Below are positions 21,568 through 30,197 of a stretch of 50,593 bases of DNA, piece by piece (position 1 is the stretch's first letter; each line of letters starts with the position of its first letter). The notes under the pieces were generated by a model, which searched no databases, was not told the DNA's origin, and saw nothing but the letters and a program-made list of their open reading frames with translations. A program made the translations under genes and the position numbers. Origin of the DNA: Rhodanobacteraceae bacterium (GTDB lineage Bacteria; Pseudomonadota; Gammaproteobacteria; Xanthomonadales; Rhodanobacteraceae); NCBI GenBank assembly GCA_009996615.1, contig JAACZU010000020.1:1-50593 (forward strand). Direction: 5' to 3'.

Positions 21568-22344
21568 ATGGATGAGATCCTGCACCTTGGACGAGGCATG
21601 TTCGGGCTCCTCAGCCAGCCCGCCGGGGTTCCGCACTCGACGGCGGTCGTCGTGCTCAACGCCGGCTTCATCCACCGCAGCGGCCCTTTCCGGCTCGGCA
21701 CGCGGCTGGCGCGGGCGCTCGCGGCGGCCGGCTATCCGGCCCTGCGCTTCGACCTGCCAGGCATCGGCGACACGCTGCCCGGCGCCGACCGCCCGCTGGT
21801 CGAGGTCGTGGCGGGCGTGCTCGATCGCCTGCAGGCGCGCACCGGTTGCGCGCGCGTGGTCGTCGGTGGCATCTGCGCGGCCGCCGACCTGGGCTGGCAG
21901 GCGGCGTTGCGCGATGCGCGCATCGACGGCGTGTTCCTGCTCGACGGCCCGGCGCGCGGGAGGTTCTGGTTCAACCTCGCGCGCGCGCGGCGCCTGCTGC
22001 GCAAGCCGCCCGCGCACTGGCTCGCGGCGGTGCGCCGGCTGCGTGCGCCGCCGGCGGACGTGACCGACGCTCAGCTGCGCGACTGGCCGGCGCGCGGCAG
22101 CGAGCCGGCGCAGCTCGACCGCCTGCGCGCGCGCGGCGTGCAGCTGCTGATGCTGTTCACCGGCGGTACGGCGTATTTCCTGCATCCGCGCCAGTTGCGC
22201 GCCACCTTCGGCCGCGGCGTCCGCAGCGAGGCGGTGGCGATCGAGTACTGGCCCGAGTGCGATCACACCTACTCCTTGGAGGCGCATCGGCAGCGCCTGA
22301 TCGACTGCATCGGAACCTGGGTCGCTTCGCGTTTTCCGGACTGA
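21568..22344 (+). CDS. Alpha/beta-hydrolase-fold protein with Cys nucleophile (exosortase-A-associated hydrolase 1-like)
   Basis: A 258-residue alpha/beta hydrolase starting two bases after the previous stop codon. It has V-V-V-L-N-A-G-F-I-H-R-S-G-P, F-D-L-P-G-I-G-D-T and a nucleophile elbow G-G-I-C-A-A, where cysteine replaces serine. A C-terminal E-C-D-H-T-Y-S supplies the likely catalytic histidine; the acid residue is not clear. It resembles hydrolase 1 of exosortase A loci, which often pairs with hydrolase 2, as here. A Cys-His hydrolase could accept the acyl chain from the last carrier and release or transfer it, replacing a TE domain. This is inferred from position. Confidence 0.85.
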   Translation: MDEILHLGRGMFGLLSQPAGVPHSTAVVVLNAGFIHRSGPFRLGTRLARALAAAGYPALRFDLPGIGDTLPGADRPLVEVVAGVLDRLQARTGCARVVVGGICAAADLGWQAALRDARIDGVFLLDGPARGRFWFNLARARRLLRKPPAHWLAAVRRLRAPPADVTDAQLRDWPARGSEPAQLDRLRARGVQLLMLFTGGTAYFLHPRQLRATFGRGVRSEAVAIEYWPECDHTYSLEAHRQRLIDCIGTWVASRFPD

Positions 22345-22395
22345 TCGTTGCACCGCAGGCCGGGCCCTTCGCCGGGCCGGCCGAACGGAGGGAGC

Positions 22396-23061
22396 ATGGC
22401 CGCGAGAACCGATTTCGAAGGGCTTTATCGGTGGCTGGACCTGCGCGCCGGCTGCAGCGTCGCCGAACTGCGCCGCGCCTATCGCCGCCGCGTCGCCGAG
22501 CTGCATCCGGACCGGCTGCCGTCCGCTGCGGCCGATTCCACGGCCACGGCGCAGTTGCAGGAGCTGACCGCCGCTTACCACGCCGCGATGATGTTCCATC
22601 GCCGCTACGGGCGCCTGCCCGGCGCGGTCGTTGCGGTCCCGCCGGGCCATGCCGAACGGCGCCTGCGCGAGCCGGTAATCGTCATGCCGATGCTGACGTC
22701 CGCATGGCGCTTCGTGCTGGCGGTGTCGGTGCTTGTCGCGCTGTCCTGGCTGCTGCCGTCCCCCGACGAGCCCGGCGGCACGGGACCGGAGCAGGCGACC
22801 GCCGCGGCCGGCCTGGTCGAACCGGTGGCGGCGCCACGCGCCGCGCCGATCGGCCTCGGAACGGACGCGGCCAGGGTCCTCTCGATCGAAGGCGCGCCGA
22901 CCGGCGGCAACCGGCACCACTGGGACTATGGCGCGTCCTGGCTCGAGTTCGACGACGGCCGCGTCAGCGACTGGTACAGCTCGCCGCTGCACCCGCTGCA
23001 GGTGGCCAGCCCGCGTCCCGCACACGCAACGACTACGCCTCAACCCGATCCGCTGGACTGA
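22396..23061 (+). CDS. Membrane-anchored J-domain protein
   Basis: A 221-residue protein. Residues ~8-60 form a J-domain: Y-R-W-L-D-L, then R-R-A-Y-R-R-R-V-A-E-L and the DnaK-contacting H37-P38-D39. One membrane segment follows (~98-115, F-V-L-A-V-S-V-L-V-A-L-S-W-L-L). The C-terminal part (~150-205) has I-G-L-G-T-D-A-A-R-V-L, G-A-P-T and W-L-E-F-D-D-G-R-V-S-D-W-Y, a pattern like small periplasmic domains of unknown function. The start at 22396 has GGAGGGAGC. It is the last gene of the NRPS operon, 51 bases after the hydrolase, and converges with the next gene with a 22-base overlap. It may recruit DnaK to the membrane; why this cluster needs it is not known. Confidence 0.8.
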   Translation: MAARTDFEGLYRWLDLRAGCSVAELRRAYRRRVAELHPDRLPSAAADSTATAQLQELTAAYHAAMMFHRRYGRLPGAVVAVPPGHAERRLREPVIVMPMLTSAWRFVLAVSVLVALSWLLPSPDEPGGTGPEQATAAAGLVEPVAAPRAAPIGLGTDAARVLSIEGAPTGGNRHHWDYGASWLEFDDGRVSDWYSSPLHPLQVASPRPAHATTTPQPDPLD

Positions 23062-23936
23062 AACGCGAGCAGCCACAGCACGGCGCCCTGGTTCGGCGAC
23101 TCGGTCCAGCTGACCTGCCAGGTTCCGGCCTCGGCCACCTGCCGGTACGCCACCACGCATTGCACCGCGCTTTCGGGCGGCAGCTCGACCAGGCGCTCGA
23201 TCACGGTGAAGCCGTTGTCAGGCACCGCAGTCATGTGGAACGCGTAGGCGTCGCCGAACCAGGCGGCGACCAGCAGCGCCGGCCCGGTGGTGGTGACGCG
23301 CCCGCTCGTCACGGTGGCGCCGAAGGGATAGGTGAGGTGGCGCGCGCTCGCTGGCGGCGCGCCGGGCTCGGCCACTGGCTGGCGGCCGGACGGCCATACG
23401 AGGCCGGCCAGCGTCGCCCGCAGCGAGGGTGCCTCGGCCGGATACGTCTGCACCATGTCCTGTAGTACGTCCGCGTTGCGGATTTCGATGAACGGCACCG
23501 ATATCTCGCCATCGGCGGGGCCGGCCTTGTCGATGCCGACCGTATGGGCGGGGCCGCCGCGGCCGTCAAGGGCGACCCAGGCCTTGACGTCGAACAGGTC
23601 GTGGTAGCCGCGAAACACCACCGGCTCGCCCAGCGCGGTCCAGCTATTGCCCTCGCTGTCGCGTGGCGGACGCGTGTTGTCGCTGTAGCCGGCGTTGAAC
23701 ACAAGAAACGCACTGCCGCGCGGTTGCGTCGCGATCGGCGCGCTCACCGCCGGATTGACGCCCCGATGCTGCGGCTGCCACAACAGCACGTGCGCGCCGA
23801 GCATCGGCACGGCGCGCGCTGCGCGTGCGCCGGGCTCCGGCGCACGCGGTTCGGGGATGTCCATGCCCGCGTGCGCGCACGTCCACACCGACGCAAGCGC
23901 CAGCAAGACAGCGCGTGTGGCCCGGGTTGCGTTCAT
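23040..23936 (-). CDS. Secreted protein of unknown function
   Basis: A 298-residue protein with a clear signal peptide (A-V-L-L-A-L-A-S-V-W-T-C-A-H-A, cleavage near residue 23). I do not recognise the mature domain; it is rich in beta-type residues, with V-F-N-A-G-Y-S-D-N-T, W-T-A-L-G-E-P and a final aromatic region (W-Q-V-S-W-T-E, W-L-L-A-F). Its ATG overlaps the stop codon of the sugar transferase (ATGA at 23933-23936), so the two are coupled and it probably acts in the same export or surface-glycan process. Its 3' end overlaps the converging J-domain gene by 22 bases. Confidence 0.82.
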   Translation of the reverse strand: MNATRATRAVLLALASVWTCAHAGMDIPEPRAPEPGARAARAVPMLGAHVLLWQPQHRGVNPAVSAPIATQPRGSAFLVFNAGYSDNTRPPRDSEGNSWTALGEPVVFRGYHDLFDVKAWVALDGRGGPAHTVGIDKAGPADGEISVPFIEIRNADVLQDMVQTYPAEAPSLRATLAGLVWPSGRQPVAEPGAPPASARHLTYPFGATVTSGRVTTTGPALLVAAWFGDAYAFHMTAVPDNGFTVIERLVELPPESAVQCVVAYRQVAEAGTWQVSWTESPNQGAVLWLLAFQSSGSG

Positions 23937-25420
23937 CGTACGCCTCGCCCAAACAGCACCACCTCGAAGGTCTGGATCAGGATCAGCAGGTCAAGCAGCA
24001 GCGTGTGGTTCTTCACGTAGAACAAGTCGTACTTCAGCTTCTCCACGGCGTCCTCGACCGAGGCGCCGTATGGATAGCGCAGCTGGGCCCAGCCGGCCAG
24101 GCCGGGTTTGACGCAATGGCGCAGGTGGTAATAGCGGATCTGTTGCGCGAGGCCGGCCACGAACTCGGGTCGCTCGGGGCGCGGGCCGATCAGGCTCATG
24201 TCGCCGCGCAGGATGTTCCACAGCTGCGGCAGCTCGTCCAGGCGCAGGCGGCGGATGACGCGGCCGGTATGCGTCACGCGATCGTCGTGCTGGCCCGCCC
24301 AGCGCGCCACGCCATCGCGCTCAGCGTCGGTGCGCATGCTGCGGAACTTGATCAGGCGGAACACGCGCCCGCCGATGCCGACGCGCTCCTGGAAGTAGAG
24401 GATCGGCTGGCGCGGACCGGACTCGAGCCGGATCGCCAGCGCGACCAACAGCAGCAGCGGCCAGGTCACGCACGACACCGCCAGCGCGACGGCGAGGTCG
24501 AACGCACGCTTGGACACGAGCCGCAACGGCGACATATCAAAGCCCTGCGAGAACACCAGCCAGGACGGATCGGCGAGGTTGAGCGGCACCTTGCCCGCCT
24601 CGCGCTCGACGAAGGTAGCGAGCTCGACGATCTCGACTCCGGCCTGCTTGCACGCCAGCAGCTCCTCCATCGGCAGGCCACCGCGCCGTTCATCGGGGCC
24701 GATCACGATCTCGTTGATGCGTTGCCGCTCGGCCCACTGCCACAGCGGCGCATCCGGCGCGACCACACGCTCGGCCGGCACCTTGACCGCCTCGCCGGCA
24801 TGGACCACGAAGCCGACGACCGTGAAGCCGCGCCGGTCGACGCGCCGCCGCATCGTCTGCGCGATCAGCGCCGCGTGCGCGCCGGCGCCGAGCACGAGCA
24901 CGCGACGGCGCAGCAGGCGCGCGTCGACGATATGCAGGAAGGCGGCGCGGAAGCAGGCGACGAGCACGAAGCCGGTCAGCGTGGCGATGGCGAGGATGCC
25001 GCGGCCGACGCCGACCGGCGGCAGCGCGTAGTACAGCGCAAGCAGACCGAGCGTGCCGGCGGTGAAGCCCAGCGCTTGCCGCGCCAGGAAGCCGAACGCG
25101 GAGTGTCGCAGATGCCGCTCGTAGAGGCCGAGCGCGGCCATGCCGAGCATCATCGCCACGCCGAACACGACCGAGCGCGCGAACAGGTGCCGGAACGCAT
25201 CATCGAATTCGGCCGGCTGGGTGGAGAAGCGCAGCCAGGTGGCCATCCACAGCGAGCCGCTTAGCAGCAGCAATTCGCCCAACATCAGCCACAGCAACCA
25301 GCGCCGCACGACGTAGCGCAGCAAGCCGAACACGCGCTCGGCGAGGACACCGGAACGCGGCTGCGCGAGCAGCGGGAGTGCGACTTCCCCAGCGTCCGCT
25401 GGCGGCTTTTGCTTGCTCAT
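23933..25420 (-). CDS. Undecaprenyl-phosphate sugar phosphotransferase (EpsB/TIGR03013-like, exopolysaccharide initiation)
   Basis: A 495-residue polyisoprenyl-phosphate hexose-1-phosphate transferase that starts repeat-unit synthesis by placing a sugar phosphate on undecaprenyl phosphate. The N-terminal half has about four to five membrane segments and a CoA-binding-like Rossmann region (R-V-L-V-L-G-A-G-A-H-A). The linker P-S-W-L-V-F-S-Q-G-F is typical of the EpsB_2 family tied to PEP-CTERM/exosortase loci. The C-terminal bacterial sugar transferase domain has K-R-A-F-D-L, K-F-R-S-M-R-T-D, R-R-L-R-L-D-E-L-P-Q-L-W-N, G-P-R-P-E-R-P and K-P-G-L-A-G-W-A-Q. The start at 25420 is chosen by the GGAGAG upstream. 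It is divergent from glmS, whose product feeds UDP-HexNAc pathways. No exosortase gene is in the window. Confidence 0.93.
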   Translation of the reverse strand: MSKQKPPADAGEVALPLLAQPRSGVLAERVFGLLRYVVRRWLLWLMLGELLLLSGSLWMATWLRFSTQPAEFDDAFRHLFARSVVFGVAMMLGMAALGLYERHLRHSAFGFLARQALGFTAGTLGLLALYYALPPVGVGRGILAIATLTGFVLVACFRAAFLHIVDARLLRRRVLVLGAGAHAALIAQTMRRRVDRRGFTVVGFVVHAGEAVKVPAERVVAPDAPLWQWAERQRINEIVIGPDERRGGLPMEELLACKQAGVEIVELATFVEREAGKVPLNLADPSWLVFSQGFDMSPLRLVSKRAFDLAVALAVSCVTWPLLLLVALAIRLESGPRQPILYFQERVGIGGRVFRLIKFRSMRTDAERDGVARWAGQHDDRVTHTGRVIRRLRLDELPQLWNILRGDMSLIGPRPERPEFVAGLAQQIRYYHLRHCVKPGLAGWAQLRYPYGASVEDAVEKLKYDLFYVKNHTLLLDLLILIQTFEVVLFGRGVR

Positions 25421-25643
25421 GGGCGAAGCTCTCCGGCGACCTACTATATCGACCGGAGTGCGGTGGTGCCATGGCCCGTGCGGCGGGCGTGAGAGCCAGC
25501 GGCCGCAGGGAGAATGTAAGCGGGCGGAAAGGCGGTGCATGCATGATCCACGCCCTGCGCACCGCCCCTGTGGCGAGGCCCGCGCCATGTTGGCACCATG
25601 GCGGAACGGACCGTTGTCTGCGGCCAGTTTCGAGGAACAGCCC

Positions 25644-27476
25644 ATGTGTGGAATCGTCGCTGCCACCGCCCGACGCGACGTCGTGCCGATCCTGATCGCC
25701 GGCCTCAAGGCGCTCGAATACCGCGGCTACGACTCGGCCGGCATCTCGGTGCTCGAGGACGGCCAGCTCGCGCGCGTGCGCGCGGCCGGCAAGGTGCGTG
25801 AACTCGAAGCGCTATACGCGGCGCATCCGGTTGCCGGCGTCACCGGCATCGCGCACACGCGCTGGGCCACGCACGGCGTGCCGAACACGGTCAACGCGCA
25901 TCCGCACGTGTCGAGCGAGCGCGTCGCGGTCGTGCACAACGGCATCATCGAGAACCACGCCGAACTGCGCGAGGAACTGCGCGCGCACGGCTACCGCTTC
26001 GAATCGGACACCGACTCCGAGGTCATCGCGCACCTGGTCGACCACGGCCTCGCGCGCGGCGCGGACCTGCTGCAGGCGGTGCTTGCCGCCACGAAGCGGC
26101 TGCACGGGGCCTACGCGATCGCGGTGATGAGCCGCGACCAGCCCGGCCACGTGGTCGGCGCGCGCCGCGGCAGCCCGCTGGTCATCGGCATCGGCGAGGG
26201 CGAGTATTTCCTTGGCTCCGACGTGCAGGCGCTGATCCGCCAGACGAACACGTTCGTGTACCTCGAGGAAGGCGACATCGTCGAGATCACGCTCGACGGC
26301 GCGGCGGTCTACGACGCCGACGGCGAGCCGGTCGAGCGCCCGCAGCGCCGCAGCGAGCTGTCCGCCGACGCGGTCGAGCGCGGCGAGTACCGCCACTACA
26401 TGCTCAAGGAGATCTTCGAGCAGCCGCGCGCGATCGCCGACACGCTCGAGGGCCGCATCGCGGAAGGGCGCATCCTGCCGAACATCTTCGGCGTCGACGC
26501 TGACGCGCTGCTGGCGCGCGTCAAGCACGTACAGATCGTCGCCTGCGGCACCAGCTACCACGCCGGCCTCGTCGCGCGTTACTGGCTGGAAGGCCTGGTC
26601 GGCCTGCCGTGCAGCGTCGAGGTCGCCAGCGAGTACCGCTACCGCCACGTCGTCGTGCCCGAAGGCACGCTGTTCCTGGCCGTGTCGCAGTCGGGCGAGA
26701 CCGCCGACACGCTGGCCGCGCTGCGCGAGGGTCACCAGCGCGGCTACCTCGGCTCGCTGGCGATCTGCAACGTGCCCGAGTCGAGCCTGGTGCGCGAGTC
26801 GGACCTGGTGCTGATGACGCGCGCCGGCCCGGAGATCGGCGTCGCCTCGACCAAGGCGTTCACCACCCAGCTGACCGCGCTGGCGCTGCTGACGCTGGAG
26901 CTGGGCCGCCTGAACGGCATGCCGGCGGACAAGTACGCCGAGCTCGTCGCCGAGCTCGCCACGCTGCCGCGCGTGATCGCCGAGGTGCTCACGCTGGAGC
27001 CTGCGATCGCCGCGCTGGCCGAGCGCTTCGTGCCGCGCCACCACGCGCTGTTCCTCGGCCGCGGCGTCAACTTCCCGGTCGCGCTGGAAGGTGCGCTCAA
27101 GCTCAAGGAAATCTCCTACATCCACGCCGAGGCGTATCCGGCCGGCGAGCTCAAGCACGGCCCGCTCGCGCTGGTCGACCAGGACATGCCGGTGATCGCG
27201 GTCGCGCCGAACAACCAGCTGCTGGAGAAGCTGAAGTCCAACCTCGAGGAGGTGCGCGCGCGCGGCGGCGAGCTGTTCGTGTTCGCCGACACCGACGCAC
27301 CATTCGCGCAGGACGGCGAGCGCGGCGCGTTGATCCGCATCGCCTCCGGCGGCAACCTGATCGCGCCGGCCGTGTTCACCGTGCCGCTGCAGCTGCTCGC
27401 CTACCACGTCGCGGTGCTGCGCGGCACCGACGTCGACCAGCCGCGCAACCTGGCCAAGTCGGTCACGGTGGAGTGA
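25644..27476 (+). CDS. glmS: Glutamine-fructose-6-phosphate aminotransferase (isomerizing)
   Basis: A 610-residue GlmS, matching the usual length of about 609. It converts fructose-6-phosphate and glutamine to glucosamine-6-phosphate, the first step to UDP-GlcNAc. The start M-C-G-I-V exposes the catalytic N-terminal cysteine after Met removal. The glutaminase part has H-T-R-W-A-T-H-G and H-N-G-I-I-E-N; two SIS domains follow with A-C-G-T-S-Y-H-A-G, S-Q-S-G-E-T-A-D-T and the C-terminal A-K-S-V-T-V-E. GAGGAA lies before the ATG. A longer upstream frame is ignored because the enzyme must start at Met-Cys. Confidence 0.98.
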   Translation: MCGIVAATARRDVVPILIAGLKALEYRGYDSAGISVLEDGQLARVRAAGKVRELEALYAAHPVAGVTGIAHTRWATHGVPNTVNAHPHVSSERVAVVHNGIIENHAELREELRAHGYRFESDTDSEVIAHLVDHGLARGADLLQAVLAATKRLHGAYAIAVMSRDQPGHVVGARRGSPLVIGIGEGEYFLGSDVQALIRQTNTFVYLEEGDIVEITLDGAAVYDADGEPVERPQRRSELSADAVERGEYRHYMLKEIFEQPRAIADTLEGRIAEGRILPNIFGVDADALLARVKHVQIVACGTSYHAGLVARYWLEGLVGLPCSVEVASEYRYRHVVVPEGTLFLAVSQSGETADTLAALREGHQRGYLGSLAICNVPESSLVRESDLVLMTRAGPEIGVASTKAFTTQLTALALLTLELGRLNGMPADKYAELVAELATLPRVIAEVLTLEPAIAALAERFVPRHHALFLGRGVNFPVALEGALKLKEISYIHAEAYPAGELKHGPLALVDQDMPVIAVAPNNQLLEKLKSNLEEVRARGGELFVFADTDAPFAQDGERGALIRIASGGNLIAPAVFTVPLQLLAYHVAVLRGTDVDQPRNLAKSVTVE

Positions 27477-27491
27477 CCTGCGCGTGCCGCG

Positions 27492-27764
27492 TCACCAGCG
27501 CGGCACGCCGGCGTCCTCGGGCAACTGGCCCTCGCGGTAAAGCGCTTGCAGGCGCGCGATCAGCGCGTCCACCGCCAGCCGCGTCTCGACCCCGTTCACC
27601 TGCACGGCGCGCGCGATCTGCTGCGCCGACAACGGCCGCGTCACGCTCTCGCCGGCCTGAACTGCCAGCGCGACCGCAAGCTCGGCGATCTGCGCGCTGA
27701 ACAGGCGCGCCTGGATCACCTGGTCGACGAACTCGCGCCTGAGCAGAAACTCGTTCTCCGCCAT
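27492..27764 (-). CDS. Small conserved protein of unknown function
   Basis: A 90-residue protein converging on glmS, with the strong SD GGAGGG seven bases before the ATG. It appears all-helical, with L-S-A-Q-Q-I-A-R-A-V-Q-V-N-G-V-E-T-R-L-A-V-D-A-free spacing of hydrophobics that could form a winged-helix-like unit, but no known motif is present. It is divergent from the LOG-family gene. I assign no function. Confidence 0.75.
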   Translation of the reverse strand: MAENEFLLRREFVDQVIQARLFSAQIAELAVALAVQAGESVTRPLSAQQIARAVQVNGVETRLAVDALIARLQALYREGQLPEDAGVPRW

Positions 27765-27881
27765 GACACCCTCCGGGCAAACCGCGACGCAGGCGATTAT
27801 CACCCCGTCGCAACGCGCTTTCAGCGCGCGCGGCGCATGTGCGATGGTGCGCGACGGCGCGGATCGGGCACAATGCGCGGC

Positions 27882-28460
27882 ATGCGTATCTGTGTCTATT
27901 GCGCGTCCAGCGCACAGGTCGACCGCGTCTACCTCGACGCGGCCACCCAGCTCGGCCGCACGCTGGCCGAAGCCGACTGCACGGTCGTCTACGGCGGCGG
28001 CGGCACCGGCCTGATGGGCGCGCTGGCGACCGCCGCGCTCGACGCCGGCGGCGAAGTCGTCGGCATCATCCCGCGCTTCATGATCGAGGTCGAATGGCAG
28101 CACCCCGGGGTGGCCAACCTCGAAATCGTCGAGGACATGCGCGAGCGCAAGCACCGCCTGCTGACCGGCTCGGACGCGGTGATCGCGCTGCCCGGCGGCA
28201 CCGGCACGCTGGAGGAGCTGTTCGAGGCGCTGACGCTGAAGCGCCTGGCGATCTACTTCAACCCGATCATGCTGCTGAACACCAACGGCTTCTACGCGCC
28301 GCTGGACGCGTTCATGCACACGCTGATCGAACAGCGCTTCATGAACCCCGAGCACGCAGCGCTGTGGAACCTGGTCGACCGCGTCGAGGATCTGCTGCCG
28401 ACCATCCACAAGGCGCCGCGCTGGAGCCCGGACGCGCGCAGCTACGCGGCCGTGCGCTGA
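27882..28460 (+). CDS. LOG-family protein (TIGR00730), probable cytokinin-type riboside 5'-monophosphate phosphoribohydrolase
   Basis: A 192-residue Rossmann-fold protein. It has I-C-V-Y-C-A-S-S at the N-terminus, V-V-Y-G-G-G-G-T-G-L-M-G, M-R-E-R-K-H and the signature P-G-G-T-G-T-L-E-E. Family members cleave nucleoside 5'-monophosphates to free base and ribose 5-phosphate; in most bacteria the physiological substrate is unsure (AMP/cytokinin nucleotides). The ATG at 27882 is favoured as it gives the canonical start; 27873 is also possible. Confidence 0.92.
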   Translation: MRICVYCASSAQVDRVYLDAATQLGRTLAEADCTVVYGGGGTGLMGALATAALDAGGEVVGIIPRFMIEVEWQHPGVANLEIVEDMRERKHRLLTGSDAVIALPGGTGTLEELFEALTLKRLAIYFNPIMLLNTNGFYAPLDAFMHTLIEQRFMNPEHAALWNLVDRVEDLLPTIHKAPRWSPDARSYAAVR

Positions 28461-28482
28461 CCCACCCGCGCGCCCAACGGCG

Positions 28483-28905
28483 TCACTCGAAACGACTCAA
28501 GCCACTGTCGTCGTCGCCGCCCGAACCGTGCCCTTCGTCGGCGTCGTCGAACAGGCCGGACGCGGCCTCGGCGTCCTCGGCCGGCGCCGGCGCACCGTCG
28601 CTGGCGGCCTTCTGGCGCTCCCAGCGCGTCTTGATCGGATTGGCCGACTCGGCCGCCTCGAGCGCAATCAGCAGCGCCTGCTTGTGCGCCTCGGGCAGCT
28701 CGGCCCAGTGGCAGTCGGCCAGCGCGCCGGCCATCGAATAGAGCAGGTTCAGGCTCGGCCGGAAGCCGGCGCGCTTGACCTTCAGGAACGCCTCGACCGG
28801 GCCGACGCGGGCCAGGTCCTCGGTCGTGCGCACGCCGACCTGGCGCAGCCAGGCGGCGGACTTCGGTCCGACGTTGCGGATCTTGGTGGTGTCGCGCCCG
28901 CTCAT
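28483..28905 (-). CDS. TfoX C-terminal domain-containing protein
   Basis: A 140-residue protein. Residues ~6-85 match the TfoX C-terminal helix-hairpin-helix-like domain: I-R-N-V-G-P-K-S-A-A-W-L-R-Q-V-G, then V-K-R-A-G-F-R-P-S-L-N-L-L-Y-S-M and A-L-A-D-C-H-W. The tail from ~95 is acidic and disordered. It lacks the N-terminal half of TfoX/Sxy, so a role in competence cannot be assumed. It lies 25 bases downstream of the methionine sulfoxide reductase gene and is likely co-transcribed with it. Confidence 0.88.
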   Translation of the reverse strand: MSGRDTTKIRNVGPKSAAWLRQVGVRTTEDLARVGPVEAFLKVKRAGFRPSLNLLYSMAGALADCHWAELPEAHKQALLIALEAAESANPIKTRWERQKAASDGAPAPAEDAEAASGLFDDADEGHGSGGDDDSGLSRFE

Positions 28906-28930
28906 GTCGTCTCCCGCCCGCCCGGGCACC

Positions 28931-29416
28931 TCATCGCAAGGATTCCATGAACACCGCGCACAGCCGCTCCATGCCGGCGCGGTCGTCCGCGTCGAAGCGC
29001 GCGAGCAGCGGGCTGTCGACGTCCCATACGCCGAGCAGGCGCTCGCCCTCGTACAGCGGCACCACGATCTCCGAGCGCGACGCGCTGTCGCAGGCGATGT
29101 GGCCATCGAACGCGTGCACGTCGCGCACGAGCTGGGTCTGCCGGCTCGCCGCCGCGGTACCGCATACGCCCTTGCCGAGCGCGATGCGCACGCAGGCCGG
29201 CTTGCCCTGGAACGGCCCGACCACGAGCTCGCGGCCGTCGAAGAAATAGAAGCCGCACCAGTTGATGTCCGGCAGCGCGTGCCAGACCAGCGCGGCGAAG
29301 TTGGCCGCGTTGGCGATGCGGTCGCGCTCGCCGTGCAGCAGGCCGCGCGCCTGTTCGGCGAGCCCGGCGTACAGCGCAGGCTTGTCGGTGGTGTCGAGGG
29401 CGGCGGCAGCGAACAT
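28931..29416 (-). CDS. msrC: Free methionine-(R)-sulfoxide reductase (GAF domain)
   Basis: A 161-residue single GAF-domain enzyme that reduces free Met-R-sulfoxide. The three conserved cysteines of the fRMsr family are all present: C75 (P-A-C-V-R-I), C85 (G-V-C-G-T-A-A) and C109 (H-I-A-C-D-S-A-S-R-S-E). N-W-C-G-F-Y and the C-terminal L-L-G-V-W-D-V-D-S complete the fold. The start at 29416 gives the usual length; longer starts reach into the divergent bioD promoter region. Confidence 0.93.
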   Translation of the reverse strand: MFAAAALDTTDKPALYAGLAEQARGLLHGERDRIANAANFAALVWHALPDINWCGFYFFDGRELVVGPFQGKPACVRIALGKGVCGTAAASRQTQLVRDVHAFDGHIACDSASRSEIVVPLYEGERLLGVWDVDSPLLARFDADDRAGMERLCAVFMESLR

Positions 29417-29507
29417 GGCGTAGCGGAAATCGACGGGGACGGAATCGGAGATTGTACGCCCGCCACGCCGCGCCTGCCGCACGGCATACTGCGCGCCGGA
29501 GACCACG

Positions 29508-30197
29508 ATGATGAATGAACGCCCCTTTGACGCGCGCGGCGTATTCGTGACCGGCACCGACACCGGCGTCGGCAAGACCTGGGCCAGCGTCGCGCTGCTG
29601 CACGCGCTGCGCGCGCGCGGCCTGGCCGCCACCGGCATGAAGCCGGTCGCCAGCGGTTGCGCCATGACGCCGGCCGGCCTGCGCAACGAGGATGCCGAGG
29701 CGCTGATCGCGGCGAGCGATCCGGCGCCGGCCTACGCCGACTGCAACCCGTTCGCGCTGGCCGAGCCGATCGCACCGCACGTCGCGGCGGCCTTGGCGGG
29801 CGTGTCGATCACCTTGCCGCCGCTGCAGGCGGCGCATTCACGCCTCGCCGCGCGCGCCGACCGCGTCGTCGTCGAGGGCGCCGGCGGCTGGATGGCGCCG
29901 CTCGCGCACGAGCTGATGCAGGCCGACCTCGCGCGCGCGCTCGGCCTGCCGGTGATCCTCGTGGTCGGCCTGCGCCTGGGCTGCATCAACCATGCACTGC
30001 TCAGCGCGCGCGCGATTCGCGCCGACGGCTGTACGCTGGCCGGCTGGATCGCCAACCGCATCGATCCGGCGATGGCGCAGGCCGAGGCGAGCCTGGCCAC
30101 GCTGCGCGAACGACTCGGCGCGCCGCTGCTCGGCGTGCTCGGGCATGGCGGCAGCGCGCACGATGCGGCGCGCTCGCTCGATGTCGGCACGCTCTGA
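29508..30197 (+). CDS. bioD: Dethiobiotin synthetase
   Basis: A 229-residue BioD. It closes the ureido ring of dethiobiotin from 7,8-diaminopelargonate, CO2 and ATP. The P-loop is G16-T-D-T-G-V-G-K23-T, followed by M-K-P-V-A-S-G, N-P-F-A-L-A-E-P-I-A-P-H and V-E-G-A-G-G-W, all typical. It starts with two methionines; either could be used. Other bio genes are not in the window. Its end overlaps the next gene by 17 bases. Confidence 0.97.
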   Translation: MMNERPFDARGVFVTGTDTGVGKTWASVALLHALRARGLAATGMKPVASGCAMTPAGLRNEDAEALIAASDPAPAYADCNPFALAEPIAPHVAAALAGVSITLPPLQAAHSRLAARADRVVVEGAGGWMAPLAHELMQADLARALGLPVILVVGLRLGCINHALLSARAIRADGCTLAGWIANRIDPAMAQAEASLATLRERLGAPLLGVLGHGGSAHDAARSLDVGTL

